Assembly (NCBI RefSeq): GCF_003226895.2
Contig: NZ_PNJG02000001.1
Location: 1,116,001 to 1,180,000 of the forward strand
Direction of reading: 5' to 3'
Length of the DNA: 64,000 nt
From: Kocuria tytonis
GTDB taxonomy: Bacteria > Actinomycetota > Actinomycetes > Actinomycetales > Micrococcaceae
Shown here piece after piece: positions 9,134 to 17,580 of this stretch. Made by a program: the position numbers and the translations under genes. A model generated the notes under the pieces. The model searched no databases. It was not told the DNA's origin and saw only the letters and a program-made list of their open reading frames with translations. Position 1 is the first letter of the stretch. Each line of letters begins with the position of its first letter.

Positions 9134-10165
9134 ATGCGAATCGGGCTTATGACCAGCGGCGGGGACTGCCCCGGACTCAACGCGGTGATCCGCGGCGCGG
9201 TGCTGCACGGCATCAAATCCTTCGGCCACGAGTTCGTGGGCTTCCGGGACGGGTGGCGTGGCGTGGTCGAGGGCGACGTCATGGAACTGCCCCGCCAGAG
9301 CGTGCGCGGCCTGGCCCGGCAGGGCGGCACCATCCTGGGCACCTCCCGCACCAACCCGTTCGACGGTCCCCTGGGCGGCCCGGAGAACATCGCGAAGGTC
9401 CTGGAGCGCCACGAGATCGACGCCGTGGTGGCCATCGGCGGGGAGGGCACCCTCGCCGGAGCCAAGCGCCTCGCGGACGCCGGACTGCCCGTGGTGGGGG
9501 TTCCCAAGACCATCGACAACGATCTGCAGGCCACGGACTACACCTTCGGCTTCGACACCGCCGTCTCGATCGCCACGGACGCCATGGACCGGCTGCGCAC
9601 CACCGGTGAGTCCCACCACCGCTGCATGGTCGCGGAGGTCATGGGCCGCCACGTGGGCTGGATCGCCCTGCACTCCGGCATGGCGGCGGGCGCCCACGCC
9701 ATCCTGATCCCCGAGTTCCGGGAGTCCATGGAGCAGGTGTCCCAGTGGGTCCGCGAGGTCCACGACCGCGGCCGCTCCCCCCTGGTGGTCGTGGCCGAGG
9801 GGTTCATCCCCGACAACCGTGAACAGGCCATCGCGGGCAAGGGAGTGGAGGCGTCCGGCCGCCCGCGGCTGGGGGGCATCGGCGAGTTCGTCACCCAGGA
9901 GATCGAGCAGATCACGGGCATCGAGACCCGCAACACGATCCTGGGGCACATCCAGCGCGGCGGGGCCCCCACCGGATTCGACCGCGTCCTGGCCACGCGC
10001 CTGGGCATCGCCGCCGTGAGCATGGCCAACGACCGGCAGTGGGGCAAGATGTGCGCGCTGCGCGGCACGGACGTGGTGCGGGTGGACTTCTCCGCGGCGC
10101 TGGACGGGCTCAAGGCCGTTCCGCGCGAGCGCTACGACGAGGCCAAGGAGCTCTTCGGCCGCTGA
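9134..10165 (+). CDS. pfkA: 6-phosphofructokinase
   Basis: A 343-residue PFK that phosphorylates fructose 6-phosphate to the 1,6-bisphosphate in glycolysis. Visible motifs are GGDCPGLNAVIRG (nucleotide loop), GGEGTLAGAKRLAD, PKTIDNDLQATDYTFGFDTA, and RHVGWIALHSGMAAGAH. At the two positions that separate ATP- from pyrophosphate-dependent enzymes it has Gly (GGEGT) and Lys (PKTIDND), the mixed pattern of the ATP-dependent actinobacterial subgroup, so ATP use is inferred. The ATG at 9134 follows AAGGAG by 10 bases. A strong hairpin ends the gene. Confidence 0.93.
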   Translation: MRIGLMTSGGDCPGLNAVIRGAVLHGIKSFGHEFVGFRDGWRGVVEGDVMELPRQSVRGLARQGGTILGTSRTNPFDGPLGGPENIAKVLERHEIDAVVAIGGEGTLAGAKRLADAGLPVVGVPKTIDNDLQATDYTFGFDTAVSIATDAMDRLRTTGESHHRCMVAEVMGRHVGWIALHSGMAAGAHAILIPEFRESMEQVSQWVREVHDRGRSPLVVVAEGFIPDNREQAIAGKGVEASGRPRLGGIGEFVTQEIEQITGIETRNTILGHIQRGGAPTGFDRVLATRLGIAAVSMANDRQWGKMCALRGTDVVRVDFSAALDGLKAVPRERYDEAKELFGR

Positions 10166-10180
10166 GCCGCCCGGATGCGA

Positions 10181-10217
10181 CGGAGGGGGCCCCAGGATTC
10201 TCCTCGGGCCCCCTCCG
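10181..10217. terminator. Bidirectional terminator between pfkA and ygfZ
   Basis: A perfect 12-bp stem, CGGAGGGGGCCC at 10181-10192 with its complement at 10206-10217, around a 13-base loop. It sits between the convergent stops of pfkA and the YgfZ gene. Confidence 0.75.
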
Positions 10218-10226
10218 CACGGCTGC

Positions 10227-11450
10227 TCAGAGCCGCGTGCCGCCGCCGCGCGGTCCGCGCATGAGGCCTTCGGCGCGACCCACCACGGAACCGGCGTCCG
10301 GGGGGACCACCACGGTCTGGGACGCGGCCCACTGCTCGGACTGCCCGGCATCCGGCGCCGCAGCTCCCGCCGCGGGGTCCTGCTGGGCCCGAGAATCCGG
10401 TGCCACGACGTCGCGCACCGTGAGGACCGCGGCGGGATCCACCGAGCGCTTGAGCACGGCCAGGGCGATCGGCCCCGCCTCGTGGTGCAACTGGGCGGCC
10501 GTGATGCGACCCACCGTCCTGCCGCCGAGCTCCACGACCGCCCCGGACTCCGGGAGGGTGTGCTGGGAGCCGTCGAGGTCCAGGAAGGTGATCCGACGCG
10601 GTGGATGGCCCAGGTTGTGCACGCGGGCCACGGTCTCCTGGCCCTTGTAGCAGCCCTTCGAGAGGTGCACGGCGGTGCGCATCCAGTCGAGTTCGTGCGG
10701 GATGGTCTTCTCGTCCGTGTCCACGCCCCACCGGGGGCGCCACGCCTCGATCCGCAGGGCCTCCGCGGCCCACGAGCCGGCAAGGCTGAAGCCGTCGCGC
10801 TCCAGGCCGGAGACCACGGTGTCCAGGTGGGCACGGGGCACGAGGTGCTCGCACCAGGCGCGCTGCCCACCCGGGTGCCCGTCCACCGCGGCGTAGGCGT
10901 GGCCGCCCGCGGCGACCCCGGGCCACGGGTCGTGCCACACGGGGACGGACGGGGGTGCATCGTGCCCGGGGAGCAGCCCGGCGAGTTCGCCCGAGAGGTC
11001 GCGCGTGGCCGCGAGGACGGCCCACTGCTCGCTGACGTCCTGGATCTCCACGCGCAGCGCGAAGCGCATGGCGGTGAGCCAGGCCGCGAGACCGGGGGCC
11101 TCGGCGTGCTCGGTGACGAGCCAGGTGGTGGTGCCGTCGTCCAGCACGTGCGGGGCGAACTCAATGCGCCCCTGGACGCTCAGGAAGAGGGTCTCGGTGC
11201 TCTCACCGGGGCGCAGTCCGGTCAGCACCTGGGAGGACAGTGTGGTGAGCCAGCTCAACCGGTCCGGTCCGCTCACGGTGAGCACACCGCGCTGGGACTG
11301 GTCCACCACGGCCCGGCCGCGGACCAGGGCACGCTGCTCCCGCACGGGATCCCCGTAGTGCGCGGCGACGCCGGCGTCCGGCCCGCTCGCGGCCACGGCA
11401 CCGTGACGGCGCAGGAGGACGGAGGGGTGCTCGAGCGTGGGGTCCGTCAC
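10227..11450 (-). CDS. ygfZ: YgfZ-family folate-binding Fe-S cluster repair protein
   Basis: A 407-residue GcvT-like protein with the diagnostic YgfZ motif KGCYKGQETVAR at about residues 270-281. The N-terminal GcvT-type fold (RGVLTVSGPDRLSWLTTLSSQVL) resembles aminomethyltransferases, but the KGC-x-GQE signature marks the YgfZ group, which helps maintain certain Fe-S enzymes with tetrahydrofolate. The C-terminus carries an Ala/Gly-rich tail. The GTG at 11450 overlaps the stop of the FABP-like gene by four bases (GTGA), supporting that start and translational coupling. Confidence 0.88.
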   Translation of the reverse strand: MTDPTLEHPSVLLRRHGAVAASGPDAGVAAHYGDPVREQRALVRGRAVVDQSQRGVLTVSGPDRLSWLTTLSSQVLTGLRPGESTETLFLSVQGRIEFAPHVLDDGTTTWLVTEHAEAPGLAAWLTAMRFALRVEIQDVSEQWAVLAATRDLSGELAGLLPGHDAPPSVPVWHDPWPGVAAGGHAYAAVDGHPGGQRAWCEHLVPRAHLDTVVSGLERDGFSLAGSWAAEALRIEAWRPRWGVDTDEKTIPHELDWMRTAVHLSKGCYKGQETVARVHNLGHPPRRITFLDLDGSQHTLPESGAVVELGGRTVGRITAAQLHHEAGPIALAVLKRSVDPAAVLTVRDVVAPDSRAQQDPAAGAAAPDAGQSEQWAASQTVVVPPDAGSVVGRAEGLMRGPRGGGTRL

Positions 11451-12055
11451 TTGTGGTCGTCGACCCTGGTCAGCTCGGCGGAGGCGTGGGTGGCCAGCTC
11501 GCGCCCCTGGGCGGCCATGTCCCAGGCCCACATGAGGTGGTTGTTCACCAGGCCGTAAAGACGAGTGCCGGACTGGTACTCCTTGGCACCCCGGGCGCGG
11601 ATCACGGCGTCGGTGCTGAGGTCCACCCGCGGGCCCTTGATCTGCCCGAGGTACAGCTCTGCCACGCCGCCCGGCTGGGCGATGGTCACCGAGATGTCGA
11701 AGCCCCCGCTCGCGTTGCGCAGCTGCTCCACGTCCTCGGCGGACTTCAGCACCGGCACGGGGTCCGGGGGCAGCATGCCGGGGCCGATGTCCCCGTCCTC
11801 GCGGGGACGGGCGAGTTCCCAGAAACCCTGCTCGTACGTGGCCTCGCGCTGCGGCTCGCCCTCTTCATTGAGGAGCGTGGTCCGCGCGCGGTAGATCACG
11901 AAAGGGAGCCCGGTCTGCTCGAACGTGACGCGCTGCCGGAAGGCACGCTGCTCGGCGTCGCCGTAGCCCATAAAGCCGTTGCCCTCCCATGTGCCCAGCA
12001 GCCACGCGAAGGGAACGAGTTCGGGAGTCAGATCAGTGGGGATCTCGATGGGCAC
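11447..12055 (-). CDS. FABP/nitrobindin-like beta-barrel protein
   Basis: A 202-residue protein of the bacterial fatty-acid-binding-like (DUF1794, nitrobindin-related) family. The family motif GxWxGxG appears as LLGTWEGNGF at about residues 18-27. The C-terminal part retains a histidine (ELATHASAEL) in the area where nitrobindins bind ferric haem; haem binding here is inferred. It starts at GTG 12055, three bases after the stop of a 35-residue peptide gene, and its stop overlaps the YgfZ start. It is part of a tightly packed minus-strand run from 12779 to 10227. Confidence 0.85.
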   Translation of the reverse strand: MPIEIPTDLTPELVPFAWLLGTWEGNGFMGYGDAEQRAFRQRVTFEQTGLPFVIYRARTTLLNEEGEPQREATYEQGFWELARPREDGDIGPGMLPPDPVPVLKSAEDVEQLRNASGGFDISVTIAQPGGVAELYLGQIKGPRVDLSTDAVIRARGAKEYQSGTRLYGLVNNHLMWAWDMAAQGRELATHASAELTRVDDHK

Positions 12056-12058
12056 GAG

Positions 12059-12166
12059 CTACATCTGCCCCTTGAACAGGCTCAGGACGATCTTCACGGA
12101 GATTCCGAGGATGGAGAGGGTGGCAAGACCCAGCAGCGCGAGGTAGAAGATTTCGAGTGCAAGCAT
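12059..12166 (-). CDS. Putative 35-residue single-span membrane peptide
   Basis: A short frame from ATG 12166 to TAG 12059 encodes a peptide that is almost entirely one hydrophobic helix (LEIFYLALLGLATLSILGIS) followed by a lysine-containing tail (VKIVLSLFKGQM). It fits exactly between two genes of the same strand: four bases after the stop of the upstream membrane protein gene and three bases before the GTG of the FABP-like gene. That packing suggests a real, translationally coupled small gene. There is no good Shine-Dalgarno and the function is unknown. Confidence 0.55.
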   Translation of the reverse strand: MLALEIFYLALLGLATLSILGISVKIVLSLFKGQM

Positions 12167-12170
12167 GGTT

Positions 12171-12779
12171 TCACGCTACCACGCGGGCCAGCACCTGGCT
12201 CGCGAAAACAGCCACCATTCCGAGCAGCGCCACGGGGGTCACACCGAGGGTGATCATGCCCCGCCGGCGCAGGTGCTCCGGCGCCGCGGAGATCACCCGG
12301 GCGCCAGCCACCACGAGGATCACGGTCAGCGGCGCACCCACTCCCGCCACGGTGAGCCACCCGCTCAGACCCTGGTCGTGCGCGACCCGCGAGAAGGCGA
12401 TCCAGCCGGAGGATGCCACCGCGGCCAGCACCCCCGTGACGGACGCGAGCGAGGACTCCAGGCGGTTCGTGGCACCCTCCCCCCGCACGAGTTCGGCCAC
12501 GCACACCGCCATGAAGGACACGCCGATGATGGCCGGCAGCCACACCAGCCGCTGCGAGGGGACCAGCTGCACGAGCAGGCACGCCAGGGTCCCCGCCACG
12601 GCGATGAGCACGTTGTGCCGCCGACGGGCGTGGATCCCGGCCGCGGCGGGCCACCCCACGCCGATCATCACGGCCATCCCCACGGACACGATCAGCGGCG
12701 TCCAGGACCCGATGGCACCCGCGGTGAGCGCAAGGACCAGCGCCACCAGAGCGGCGATGACGATGCGCGCGTACTTCAT
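12171..12779 (-). CDS. Hypothetical integral membrane protein
   Basis: A 202-residue protein with about six predicted membrane segments, the first at the very N-terminus (IVIAALVALVLALTAGAIGSW) and the last near the C-terminus (GVTPVALLGMVAVFASQVLA). A cytoplasmic loop contains GIHARRRHNVL. GAAGGAAC precedes the ATG at 12779. No named function is recognised. It is the first gene of the packed minus-strand group and is divergent from glnR. Confidence 0.75.
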   Translation of the reverse strand: MKYARIVIAALVALVLALTAGAIGSWTPLIVSVGMAVMIGVGWPAAAGIHARRRHNVLIAVAGTLACLLVQLVPSQRLVWLPAIIGVSFMAVCVAELVRGEGATNRLESSLASVTGVLAAVASSGWIAFSRVAHDQGLSGWLTVAGVGAPLTVILVVAGARVISAAPEHLRRRGMITLGVTPVALLGMVAVFASQVLARVVA

Positions 12780-12893
12780 GTCGGGTTCCTTCGGGCCGGT
12801 GCGGGCGAGGACCTGGCAGGTCTCCTGGTTTCAGCGTAACCGCCCGGCGTCGAGGCTCGGGCCAGGGGCCGTCCGCGTCCCCTCCCGCGCACC

Positions 12894-12899
12894 TATACT
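12894..12899 (+). promoter_or_regulatory. Likely -10 element of glnR
   Basis: TATACT stands out in the GC-rich divergent gap, 61 bases before the glnR start. No good -35 is visible, so an activator or extended element may be needed. Confidence 0.4.
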
Positions 12900-12960
12900 G
12901 GCCCGGACATGGGCCGGACCCGAGCGGCGTCGGCCCCCACGCGTCCGAGCGGATCCCACC

Positions 12961-13650
12961 GTGTCCCACATCGCCATGCTCGTCCCCGGCGCCCAGGCCG
13001 CGGAGACCGCGCTGCCCGCCCTGGGCCTGCTCTCCCACACGGTGGAGCTGCACCCGCTGGACGACCTCGCCGCCCTCACCGGCCCCCGGCGACCGGACCT
13101 CGTGGTCCTGGACGGCACGCGCAACCTCGTGGCCGCACGGAACACGGCCCTGGCGCTCTCCGCCCTCGACCGCCCGGTCCCGGTGCTGCTGAGCGTGACC
13201 GAGGGCGGACTCGCGGCCGTGGCGGCGTCGTGGGGCGTGAGCGACGTCGTCCTGGACACCGCGGGACCCGCGGAGGTGGAGGCGCGCGTGCGGCTGGCGG
13301 TCGCCGGCCCCCGGCCCACCGCGGGCCAGGCCGACGAGAACGTGATCCGCGCGGGCGCCGTGAGCATCGACGAGAACTCGTACACCGTGAAACTTTCCGG
13401 GCGGGCCCTGAACCTCACCTTCAAGGAGTTCGAGCTGCTCAGGTTCCTGGCGCAGCACGTGGGCAGGGTGTTCACCCGGAGCCAGCTGCTGTCCGAGGTG
13501 TGGGGCTACGACTACTACGGGGGGACCCGCACGGTGGACGTCCACATCCGCAGGCTGCGCGCCAAACTGGGCTCGGACCACGAGCACCTGATCACCACGG
13601 TGCGTAACGTGGGGTACAGCTTCGCGGCGGGCAGGGAACCTCCTGCCTGA
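12961..13650 (+). CDS. glnR: GlnR-type orphan OmpR-family response regulator
   Basis: A 229-residue protein with an N-terminal atypical receiver (ALPALGLLSHTVELHP, VLLSVTEGGLAAVAASWG) and a C-terminal winged helix (about 135-225) with FTRSQLLSEVWGYDYYGGTRTVDVHIRRLRAKLG. It closely matches remembered actinobacterial GlnR, the nitrogen-assimilation regulator that works without a paired kinase. The next gene is mshD, the same neighbour as in Mycobacterium. An Asp is present in VVLDGTR, but the full acidic phosphorylation pocket of typical receivers is not evident. The GTG at 12961 has only a weak AGCGGA site. No sensor kinase gene is nearby. Confidence 0.85.
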   Translation: MSHIAMLVPGAQAAETALPALGLLSHTVELHPLDDLAALTGPRRPDLVVLDGTRNLVAARNTALALSALDRPVPVLLSVTEGGLAAVAASWGVSDVVLDTAGPAEVEARVRLAVAGPRPTAGQADENVIRAGAVSIDENSYTVKLSGRALNLTFKEFELLRFLAQHVGRVFTRSQLLSEVWGYDYYGGTRTVDVHIRRLRAKLGSDHEHLITTVRNVGYSFAAGREPPA

Positions 13651-13700
13651 CGTCCCACCGCACCGTGGGCCAGACCGCTCCACCACCGAGGAGGCATTCC

Positions 13701-14612
13701 ATGTCCGTGACCGTGACCCCGTACGACAGCATCCCATTCCCCGAGGACCTCGAGGCCCTCGCCGCGCGCTCGCAGCGGGCGGACGGCGAGCCGCCGTTCT
13801 CGGACCAGACCCTCGTGGACCTGCGCTCCGGCCGCGCGGGCGTCACGTGCGTGCTCGCCACGGACGGCGACGACCTCGTGGGCGCGGCCGTGGTGATGCC
13901 CCAGCAGGACGCCGCGTCCACGTTCACCGTGGAGCTCACGGTGGACCCCGGACACCGCGGCAAGGGCGTGGCCACGGCCGTGGCGGGGCAGCTGCGCGCC
14001 GCGGTGGACGGCACCGTGGAGGCCTGGGCGCACGGCAACCAGCCGGGTGCCCGGCGGCTCGCCGAGCTGTACGGCCTCACGCCCGTTCGCGACCTGTACC
14101 AGTTCAAGCGCGCGGTGGCCGGCGCGCCGGACATGCCCATGCCCGTGCGGCTGCCGGACGGCGTGGCGATCCGCGCGTTCGAGGTGGGCCGGGACGAGCA
14201 GGCCTGGCTGCAGGTCAACGCCCGGGCGTTCGCGGAGCATCCCGAGCAGGGGCGGCTCACCCTCACCGATCTGCAGGACCGGGAGAACGCCCCCTGGTTC
14301 GACCCCCGCGGTTTCCTCCTGGCCGTCTCCTCCGCGGACCCGGACCGCGTGCTCGGGTTCCACTGGACCAAGGTGCACCCCGCGTCCGGGGACGCCCCCG
14401 AGCTGGGAGAGGTGTACGCGGTGGGCGTGGACCCCGAGCAGCAGGGCAGCGGACTCGGGCGCGCACTGACCGCCGCGGGCATCAACCACCTCGCGGACGC
14501 GGGGCCGGCCGAGGTCATGCTCTACGTGGACGCGGACAACACCGCCGCCGTGGCGCTGTACGAGTCCCTCGGCTTCGAGCGCTGGCACGTGGACGTCATG
14601 TACCGCGGCTGA
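13701..14612 (+). CDS. mshD: Mycothiol synthase
   Basis: A 303-residue protein with two GNAT domains. The N-terminal one shows VELTVDPGHRGKGVATAVAG; the C-terminal one shows GEVYAVGVDPEQQGSGLGRALT and ends AVALYESLGFERWHVDVMYR. This is the MshD architecture; the enzyme acetylates Cys-GlcN-inositol to give mycothiol, the main thiol of actinobacteria. GAGGAGG lies before the ATG at 13701. It sits 50 bases after glnR on the same strand, as in mycobacteria. Confidence 0.93.
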   Translation: MSVTVTPYDSIPFPEDLEALAARSQRADGEPPFSDQTLVDLRSGRAGVTCVLATDGDDLVGAAVVMPQQDAASTFTVELTVDPGHRGKGVATAVAGQLRAAVDGTVEAWAHGNQPGARRLAELYGLTPVRDLYQFKRAVAGAPDMPMPVRLPDGVAIRAFEVGRDEQAWLQVNARAFAEHPEQGRLTLTDLQDRENAPWFDPRGFLLAVSSADPDRVLGFHWTKVHPASGDAPELGEVYAVGVDPEQQGSGLGRALTAAGINHLADAGPAEVMLYVDADNTAAVALYESLGFERWHVDVMYRG

Positions 14613-14637
14613 GCCCCGTTACCATCGTTACCGGATT

Positions 14638-14660
14638 CCCCGCCCTCCACTCGGGCGGGG
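14638..14660 (+). terminator. Hairpin between mshD and mutT1
   Basis: CCCCGCCC at 14638-14645 pairs with GGGCGGGG at 14653-14660 over a 7-base loop. There is no U-tract. It ends 29 bases before the mutT1 start, so it could attenuate read-through. Confidence 0.45.
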
Positions 14661-14689
14661 CACGAGCTTCTGAGCACGGAGAGCAGAGC

Positions 14690-15640
14690 ATGGCGAAGAA
14701 CACCACCCTGAGCAAGTACGACATCCTCGCCGCGGGGTGCCTCTGCTGGCGGGTGCTCGACGGCGAGCTCCAGGTGCTGGTCATCCACCGTCCCCGCTAC
14801 GACGACTGGTCCTGGCCCAAGGGCAAGCAGGACGACGGCGAGACCCTGCCCGAGACCGCCGTGCGCGAGCTGCGGGAGGAGACGGGCCTGCGCATCACCC
14901 TGGGGGTGCCCCTCGGGGACTCGGAGTACCAGGTCCGCGGTCACGACAAGCTGGTGCGGTACTGGGCCGCGGAGGTCTCACCGTTCGCCCCGGCGGCGCC
15001 GGAGGACGACGAGGTGGACCGGATGCTGTGGCTCCCCGTTCCCGAGGCCCGGGAGCTGCTGACCAACACGGACGACCGCGCCCCCCTGGACGAGCTCTCC
15101 CGGCTGCACTCCCGGGGGTCCCTGGCCACCCGCCCGGTGATCGTGATCCGCCACGCCAAGGCCAAACCGCGTTCGTCCTGGCAGCGCGCCGAGGGGGACC
15201 GCCCCCTGGCCGCCACGGGCAAGCGGCAGGCCCTGGCGGTCACGCGGCTGCTCGCCGCGTGGCAGCCCCAGCGGGTCGTCACCTCCCCGTGGCTGCGCTG
15301 CATGTCCACCGTGGTGCCGTACGCCAAGAAGTACAACGCGAAGGTCAAGGAGCGCCCGCAGCTCACGGAGGCCACCCACAAGCGCCACCCCAAGCGGGCC
15401 GCGCAGGTCACCGAGCAGCTCTTCGACACGGAGCGGTCCGTGGTGCTGTGCACCCACCGGCCCGTGCTGCCCACGGTGCTGAAGGTGCTGGCCCGGCACA
15501 TGCCCGCGGCCATGGCCGCGGAGCTGCCGGACTCCGATCCCTACCTCAGCCCCGGCCAGATGATCGTGCTGCACATGCCGCGCGGCTCCCGCCGCTCCCC
15601 CGCGGTGGGATTCGAGATCATCTCCCCGTTCGACGACTGA
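14690..15640 (+). CDS. mutT1: NUDIX hydrolase fused to histidine phosphatase (MutT1 type)
   Basis: A 316-residue two-domain protein. Residues about 10-135 form a NUDIX domain with the box [23 protein letters not shown]. Residues about 150-315 form a histidine phosphatase domain with the [11 protein letters not shown] phosphohistidine motif and a second active-site CTHRP. This matches mycobacterial MutT1, which removes 8-oxo-dGTP and diadenosine polyphosphates in two steps. The ATG at 14690 has a GGAG site. It is the third of a same-strand set, after glnR and mshD. Confidence 0.88.
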   Translation: MAKNTTLSKYDILAAGCLCWRVLDGELQVLVIHRPRYDDWSWPKGKQDDGETLPETAVRELREETGLRITLGVPLGDSEYQVRGHDKLVRYWAAEVSPFAPAAPEDDEVDRMLWLPVPEARELLTNTDDRAPLDELSRLHSRGSLATRPVIVIRHAKAKPRSSWQRAEGDRPLAATGKRQALAVTRLLAAWQPQRVVTSPWLRCMSTVVPYAKKYNAKVKERPQLTEATHKRHPKRAAQVTEQLFDTERSVVLCTHRPVLPTVLKVLARHMPAAMAAELPDSDPYLSPGQMIVLHMPRGSRRSPAVGFEIISPFDD

Positions 15641-15680
15641 CGCGACACAGGCGCGCGAGCGGCGTCGTGAGAGGAAACCC

Positions 15681-16502
15681 ATGACCAGCATCCCCACCCC
15701 GTACGAGGACCTCCTGCGGGACGTCCTCGAGCACGGGACCGCCCGGACGGACCGCACCGGCACCGGGACCCTGTCCGTGTTCGGGCGCCAGATCCGCTAC
15801 GACCTCGGCGGGTCCTTCCCGCTGCTGACCACCAAGCGCGTGCACTTCCGCTCGGTGGCGCTGGAGCTGCTGTGGTTCCTGTCCGGCTCCTCCAACGTGC
15901 GCTGGCTGCAGGAGCGCGGCGTGAGCATCTGGGACGAGTGGGCGGACGAGAACGGGGACCTGGGCCCCGTGTACGGCGTGCAGTGGCGCAGCTGGCCCGC
16001 CGGGCACGGGGAGACGATCGACCAGATCGCGCGCGTGGTGGAGTCCATCCGCACCACCCCGGACTCCCGCCGGCACATCGTCACCGCGTGGAACCCGGCG
16101 GAGGTGGACCGGATGGCGCTGCCGCCGTGCCACGCGCTGTTCCAGTTCTACGTGCAGCCGCGCGCGGACGGACCCGACGCCCTGAGCTGCCAGCTCTACC
16201 AGCGTTCGGCGGACCTGTTCCTGGGGGTGCCGTTCAACATCGCCTCCTACGCGCTGCTCACCGTGATGGTGGCCCAGCAGTGCGACCTGGTCCCGGGCGA
16301 GTTCGTCTGGACGGGCGGGGACTGCCACATCTACGCCAACCACCTGGAGCAGGTGCGCACGCAGCTCGCGCGCGAGCCCCACCCCTACCCCACGTTGCGG
16401 CTCACGCGGCGCCCGGAGACGATCTTCGACTACGAGTACGAGGACTTCGCCGTGGACGACTACCGGCACCACCCCGGCATCAAGGCCCCGGTGGCGGTGT
16501 GA
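15681..16502 (+). CDS. thyA: Thymidylate synthase
   Basis: A 273-residue ThyA that methylates dUMP to dTMP with methylene-tetrahydrofolate. It carries the catalytic cysteine in [12 protein letters not shown], the dUMP-binding [24 protein letters not shown], and [13 protein letters not shown]. Length is close to E. coli ThyA (264). GAGAGGAA precedes the ATG. The stop overlaps the folA GTG by four bases, so dTMP synthesis and dihydrofolate recycling are coupled. Confidence 0.97.
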   Translation: MTSIPTPYEDLLRDVLEHGTARTDRTGTGTLSVFGRQIRYDLGGSFPLLTTKRVHFRSVALELLWFLSGSSNVRWLQERGVSIWDEWADENGDLGPVYGVQWRSWPAGHGETIDQIARVVESIRTTPDSRRHIVTAWNPAEVDRMALPPCHALFQFYVQPRADGPDALSCQLYQRSADLFLGVPFNIASYALLTVMVAQQCDLVPGEFVWTGGDCHIYANHLEQVRTQLAREPHPYPTLRLTRRPETIFDYEYEDFAVDDYRHHPGIKAPVAV

Positions 16503-17149
16503 GCGCGCACCGTTCAGCGGCCGACGCCGCCGCTTCGCCCGGTCCCCGCGCCACGCCCGCGCCCGCGCCCGGGAGGGCTGCGAGCGACGTCGTCGTGGGG
16601 GCCATCTGGGCGCAGACGCCCGCCGGGGTGATCGGCGTGGACGGCGCCCTTCCGTGGCACCTGAGCGAGGACCTGAAGTTCTTCGCGCGCACCACGATCG
16701 GCCACCCCGCGATCATGGGGCGGCGCACGTGGGAGTCGTTCCCCGAGAAGGTGCGCCCGCTGCCCGGGCGCCCGAACATCGTGATCACGTCCCGCCCGGA
16801 GTCCGTGCCCGCGGACGGCGAGCGCGTGTGGGCCGTGGGCTCCTACGCCGAGGCGCTGGACGTTGCACTGGGGCTGATCGCCCGCGCCGAAGGGGCGCCC
16901 GCCGACTCGCACCCCGCGCGGGAGGTCTGGGTGCTCGGCGGTCCGGGGGTGTGGCGGGAGGCGGCCGCCCACCCGCGCGTGCCGCTCTCCCGCGTGCTCG
17001 TGACCACCGTGGAGCTGGACGTCCCCGGGGACACCCACGCGCCCCGCCTGGGGGCCGCGTGGTCCCGCCGCACGGTCCAGGACTGGGCGGTGGCCGGCAA
17101 CGGCACCCGGTTCCGGATCGACGAGCACACGCGCCCCGCCCTGCAATGA
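16499..17149 (+). CDS. folA: Dihydrofolate reductase
   Basis: A 216-residue protein, longer than usual (about 160-190), because of a roughly 30-residue Ala/Pro-rich N-terminus. The DHFR core begins at [32 protein letters not shown] and continues with [11 protein letters not shown] and [22 protein letters not shown] corresponds to the NADPH-binding glycine pair. The GTG at 16499 overlaps the thyA stop (GTGA); an internal start nearer the core is possible but the coupling favours this one. Confidence 0.93.
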   Translation: MSAHRSAADAAASPGPRATPAPAPGRAASDVVVGAIWAQTPAGVIGVDGALPWHLSEDLKFFARTTIGHPAIMGRRTWESFPEKVRPLPGRPNIVITSRPESVPADGERVWAVGSYAEALDVALGLIARAEGAPADSHPAREVWVLGGPGVWREAAAHPRVPLSRVLVTTVELDVPGDTHAPRLGAAWSRRTVQDWAVAGNGTRFRIDEHTRPALQ

Positions 17150-17187
17150 TGGGGGCTCCCACACGGATCGAGCTGGAGGACCCCGCC

Positions 17188-17526
17188 ATGACGCACGACA
17201 CCACCCCGCGCACCGACCCCGAGCTGCGGGTGGTCCCCAATCCCGAAGGATCGCGCTTCGAGCTGTGGCGCGGGGAGCAGCACATCGGCTTCCTGGGCGT
17301 GGCGGTGCTCCCGGACGGCACGGTGGACCTGCAGCACACCGTGGTCCACGAGGCCTTCGGCGGCAAGGGGTACGCCCGCGTGCTCGTGACCCGCGTGCTG
17401 GAGCACTACCGCGAGCGCGGCACCCGGGTGCACGCGACGTGCAGCTACGTCCGGGACTTCATGGACCGGTTCCCCGCCTACCGGGACGTGCTGGCCTCCC
17501 CGTCCTCCCCGCAGCAGGGGGACTGA
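17188..17526 (+). CDS. Small GNAT-like N-acetyltransferase
   Basis: A 112-residue single-domain protein of the short Gcn5-like acetyltransferase family. It has LQHTVVHEAFGGKGYARVLVTRVLEHY, in which the GGKGYA turn corresponds to the acetyl-CoA loop, and a late VHATCSYVRDFMDRFPAYRD segment typical of the group. The substrate is unknown. The start at 17188 is set by GGAGG nine bases upstream. It follows folA by 38 bases. Confidence 0.85.
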   Translation: MTHDTTPRTDPELRVVPNPEGSRFELWRGEQHIGFLGVAVLPDGTVDLQHTVVHEAFGGKGYARVLVTRVLEHYRERGTRVHATCSYVRDFMDRFPAYRDVLASPSSPQQGD

Positions 17527-17567
17527 GCGCGGCGCCTCGCCCCGGGGGCCGGGGCGGCGGCCGTCGG

Positions 17568-17573
17568 TAGACT
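17568..17573 (+). promoter_or_regulatory. -10 element of asd (leaderless)
   Basis: TAGACT lies seven bases before the asd ATG and no Shine-Dalgarno is present, so transcription would begin at or very near the start codon. Confidence 0.5.
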
Positions 17574-17580
17574 GACGGGC

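Noticed and set aside
9113-11164. 683-residue minus-strand frame across pfkA and ygfZ
   Set aside because: It is an out-of-frame shadow of the YgfZ gene continuing antisense through pfkA, with no recognisable domain.
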